A stretch of DNA of 64,000 nt from contig CAVPWP010000013.1 of assembly GCA_963709395.1 (NCBI GenBank), forward strand, positions 124,001 to 188,000. The letters are read 5' to 3'. The position numbers were made by a program, and so were the translations under genes. Below are positions 63,050 to 64,000 of this stretch, piece after piece. Numbering within the stretch: the stretch's first letter is position 1; each line of letters starts with the position of its first letter. The notes beneath the pieces are model-generated. The model did no database searches, was not told the origin of the DNA, and worked only from the letters and a program-made list of their open reading frames with translations. This DNA is from CAVPWP01 sp963709395 (lineage in GTDB: Bacteria > Pseudomonadota > Alphaproteobacteria > Rhodobacterales > Rhodobacteraceae).

Positions 63050-64000
63050 CTGCGCGCCCAGCCCTTCTGCCGCATCGTCAGCCAGATCAGCGACCCGCCA
63101 GCCAGCGCGAGGAACGGCACCATGGCGATGTTGACCGCATTCCAGCCCTCGATTGCCGAACTGCCTGCGCAATTCATAAGCCCGCCCGAAGCAAGCGAGG
63201 CCACCGTCACGCCGCCGAATACCAGAAGGTCGTTCATGCCCTGCACGCGTCCGCGTTCCTCGGGGGCATGGGCGCGCGACAGCATCGTCGTGGCCCCGAT
63301 GAAACCGAAGTTCCAGCCGATCCCCAAGAGTATGAGCGCGACGAAGAAATTCGCAAGGTCCACGCCCTGGATCGCCACGCCCCCTGCAAGCGCAAGGATG
63401 ACCAACCCGATGGCCACGATCCGCTCGGCCCCGTAGCGGGCGATCAGGTGGCCGGTGAAGAAGGACGGCGCGAACATCGCCAGCACATGGGCCGACACGA
63501 TGTCCGACGCGTTCCCGGTGTCGAAGCCGCAGCCGACCACCGCCAGGGGCGTCGACGTCATCACGAGGTTCATCAGCGCGTAGGACACCATCGCGCAGAT
63601 CACCGCGACGGCGATGGCCGGGGTGGCCAGAAGCTCGCGCACGCTGCGCCCGCGCGGGGCGTTCACCGACGGCACCGGCGGTTTCGGGATGTCGAGGAAG
63701 TAGAACAGCACCATGCCCAGGACATTGATCGAGATCGCGGCAAGGTAGGTCCCAAGGAAGGGCACGACTGTCGCGTCCGCCGTCACCTTGACCAGCTGCG
63801 GCCCGATCAGCGCCGAGATCAGACCGCCGGCCATGACATAGGAAATCGCCTTGGGCTTGAACGCATCCGACGCGGTGTCGGTCGCCGCGAAGCGGTAAAA
63901 GCCCTGCGCCGACATGTAGATGCCGGTCAGGTAGCTGCCTACGAGGAACAGCCAGAAATCGCCCTGCATCAGCGCATAGGCCGAGACGACCGACCCCACC
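63046..64000 (-). CDS. Major facilitator superfamily transporter (cut by window edge)
   Basis: The C-terminal 317 or more residues of an MFS protein with about ten hydrophobic segments. The inter-domain loop DIPKPPVPSVNAPRGRSVRELLATPAIAVAVICAMVSYALMNLVMTSTPL lies between the two six-helix halves. A second-half motif is FFTGHLIARYGAERIVAIGLV, and the C-terminus has a charged end (MRQKGWARS). The real start is probably beyond 64000. The family resembles uncharacterised drug/metabolite exporters of Rhodobacterales; the substrate is not evident. Confidence 0.88.
   Translation of the reverse strand, partial: VGSVVSAYALMQGDFWLFLVGSYLTGIYMSAQGFYRFAATDTASDAFKPKAISYVMAGGLISALIGPQLVKVTADATVVPFLGTYLAAISINVLGMVLFYFLDIPKPPVPSVNAPRGRSVRELLATPAIAVAVICAMVSYALMNLVMTSTPLAVVGCGFDTGNASDIVSAHVLAMFAPSFFTGHLIARYGAERIVAIGLVILALAGGVAIQGVDLANFFVALILLGIGWNFGFIGATTMLSRAHAPEERGRVQGMNDLLVFGGVTVASLASGGLMNCAGSSAIEGWNAVNIAMVPFLALAGGSLIWLTMRQKGWARS

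Overview
The window is a GC-rich chromosomal segment of an alphaproteobacterium, most likely a member of the Rhodobacterales (Roseobacter/Rhodobacter group). The evidence is the gene content: a Sox cluster of Paracoccus/Rhodovulum layout, TAXI-type TRAP transport, an aglEFGAK alpha-glucoside locus, a cckA-recA-alaS neighbourhood, and CtrA-type (TTAA-N7-TTAA) and alphaproteobacterial LexA-type (GAAC-N7-GAAC) sites. I see no tRNA or rRNA gene, insertion sequence, prophage or CRISPR array.

Layout. 1-5939 (minus): urea ABC transporter urtABCDE, with urtE cut by the left edge. 6255-10753 (minus): a TAXI-type TRAP system with two solute-binding proteins, a DUF1850 protein and a fused permease. 10945-12351: a cardiolipin synthase. 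12377-24588: the sox locus, with a divergent regulatory arm soxS-hbpS-soxR-soxT and the structural arm soxVWXYZABCDEF. 24651-31642: a sulfide/persulfide island (DUF302, YeeE/YedE transporter, Crp-family regulator, DUF2892 protein, ETHE1-like persulfide dioxygenase, DUF442-SQR fusion, SulP permease). 31643-32825: an AT-richer leader and a Hint-like gene without cysteine. 32939-36672 (minus): a chemotaxis/signalling operon (STAS, CheY-like, CheA, small protein, CheY, helical protein). 36773-47067: alpha-glucoside locus, with aglR-bglA-glk divergent from aglEFGAK. 47193-57117: guaB, rsmB, cckA, recA, an NTF2-like protein, alaS and a DUF1330 protein. 57196-59016 (minus): typA. 59269-63049: cysS-cimA-squalene/phytoene-synthase-like gene, joined by 4-bp overlaps. 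63046-64000 (minus): an MFS transporter cut by the right edge.

How the parts fit. Sox proteins oxidise thiosulfate to sulfate (SoxCD is present, so the complete pathway). The following island would oxidise sulfide to persulfide (SQR), then to sulfite (dioxygenase), and move sulfur anions (YeeE, SulP). The agl locus binds, imports and hydrolyses alpha-glucosides, then phosphorylates the glucose, under a LacI repressor whose palindrome CAAAGCGCTTTG occurs in front of both divergent arms. CckA heads the phosphorelay to CtrA, and CtrA-like boxes lie in front of cckA, recA and the chemotaxis operon.

The most interesting signal is a probably leaderless 14-residue peptide gene (59142-59186; MTTERIIIRCCIIR) upstream of cysS-cimA. 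It has two Cys and five Ile codons, matching the amino acid of the first gene (cysteinyl-tRNA synthetase) and the end product of the pathway fed by the second (citramalate route to isoleucine), and it is followed by alternative RNA pairings that reach the cysS ribosome-binding site.

Caution: at least sixteen single-base indels, mostly insertions, break otherwise intact and often essential genes (urtD, urtB, TRAP permease, TAXI protein, yeeE, sulP, cheA, guaB twice, rsmB, alaS, cysS four times, and the phytoene-synthase-like gene). I read these as consensus sequence errors, not pseudogenes, and give each gene its full reconstructed span.
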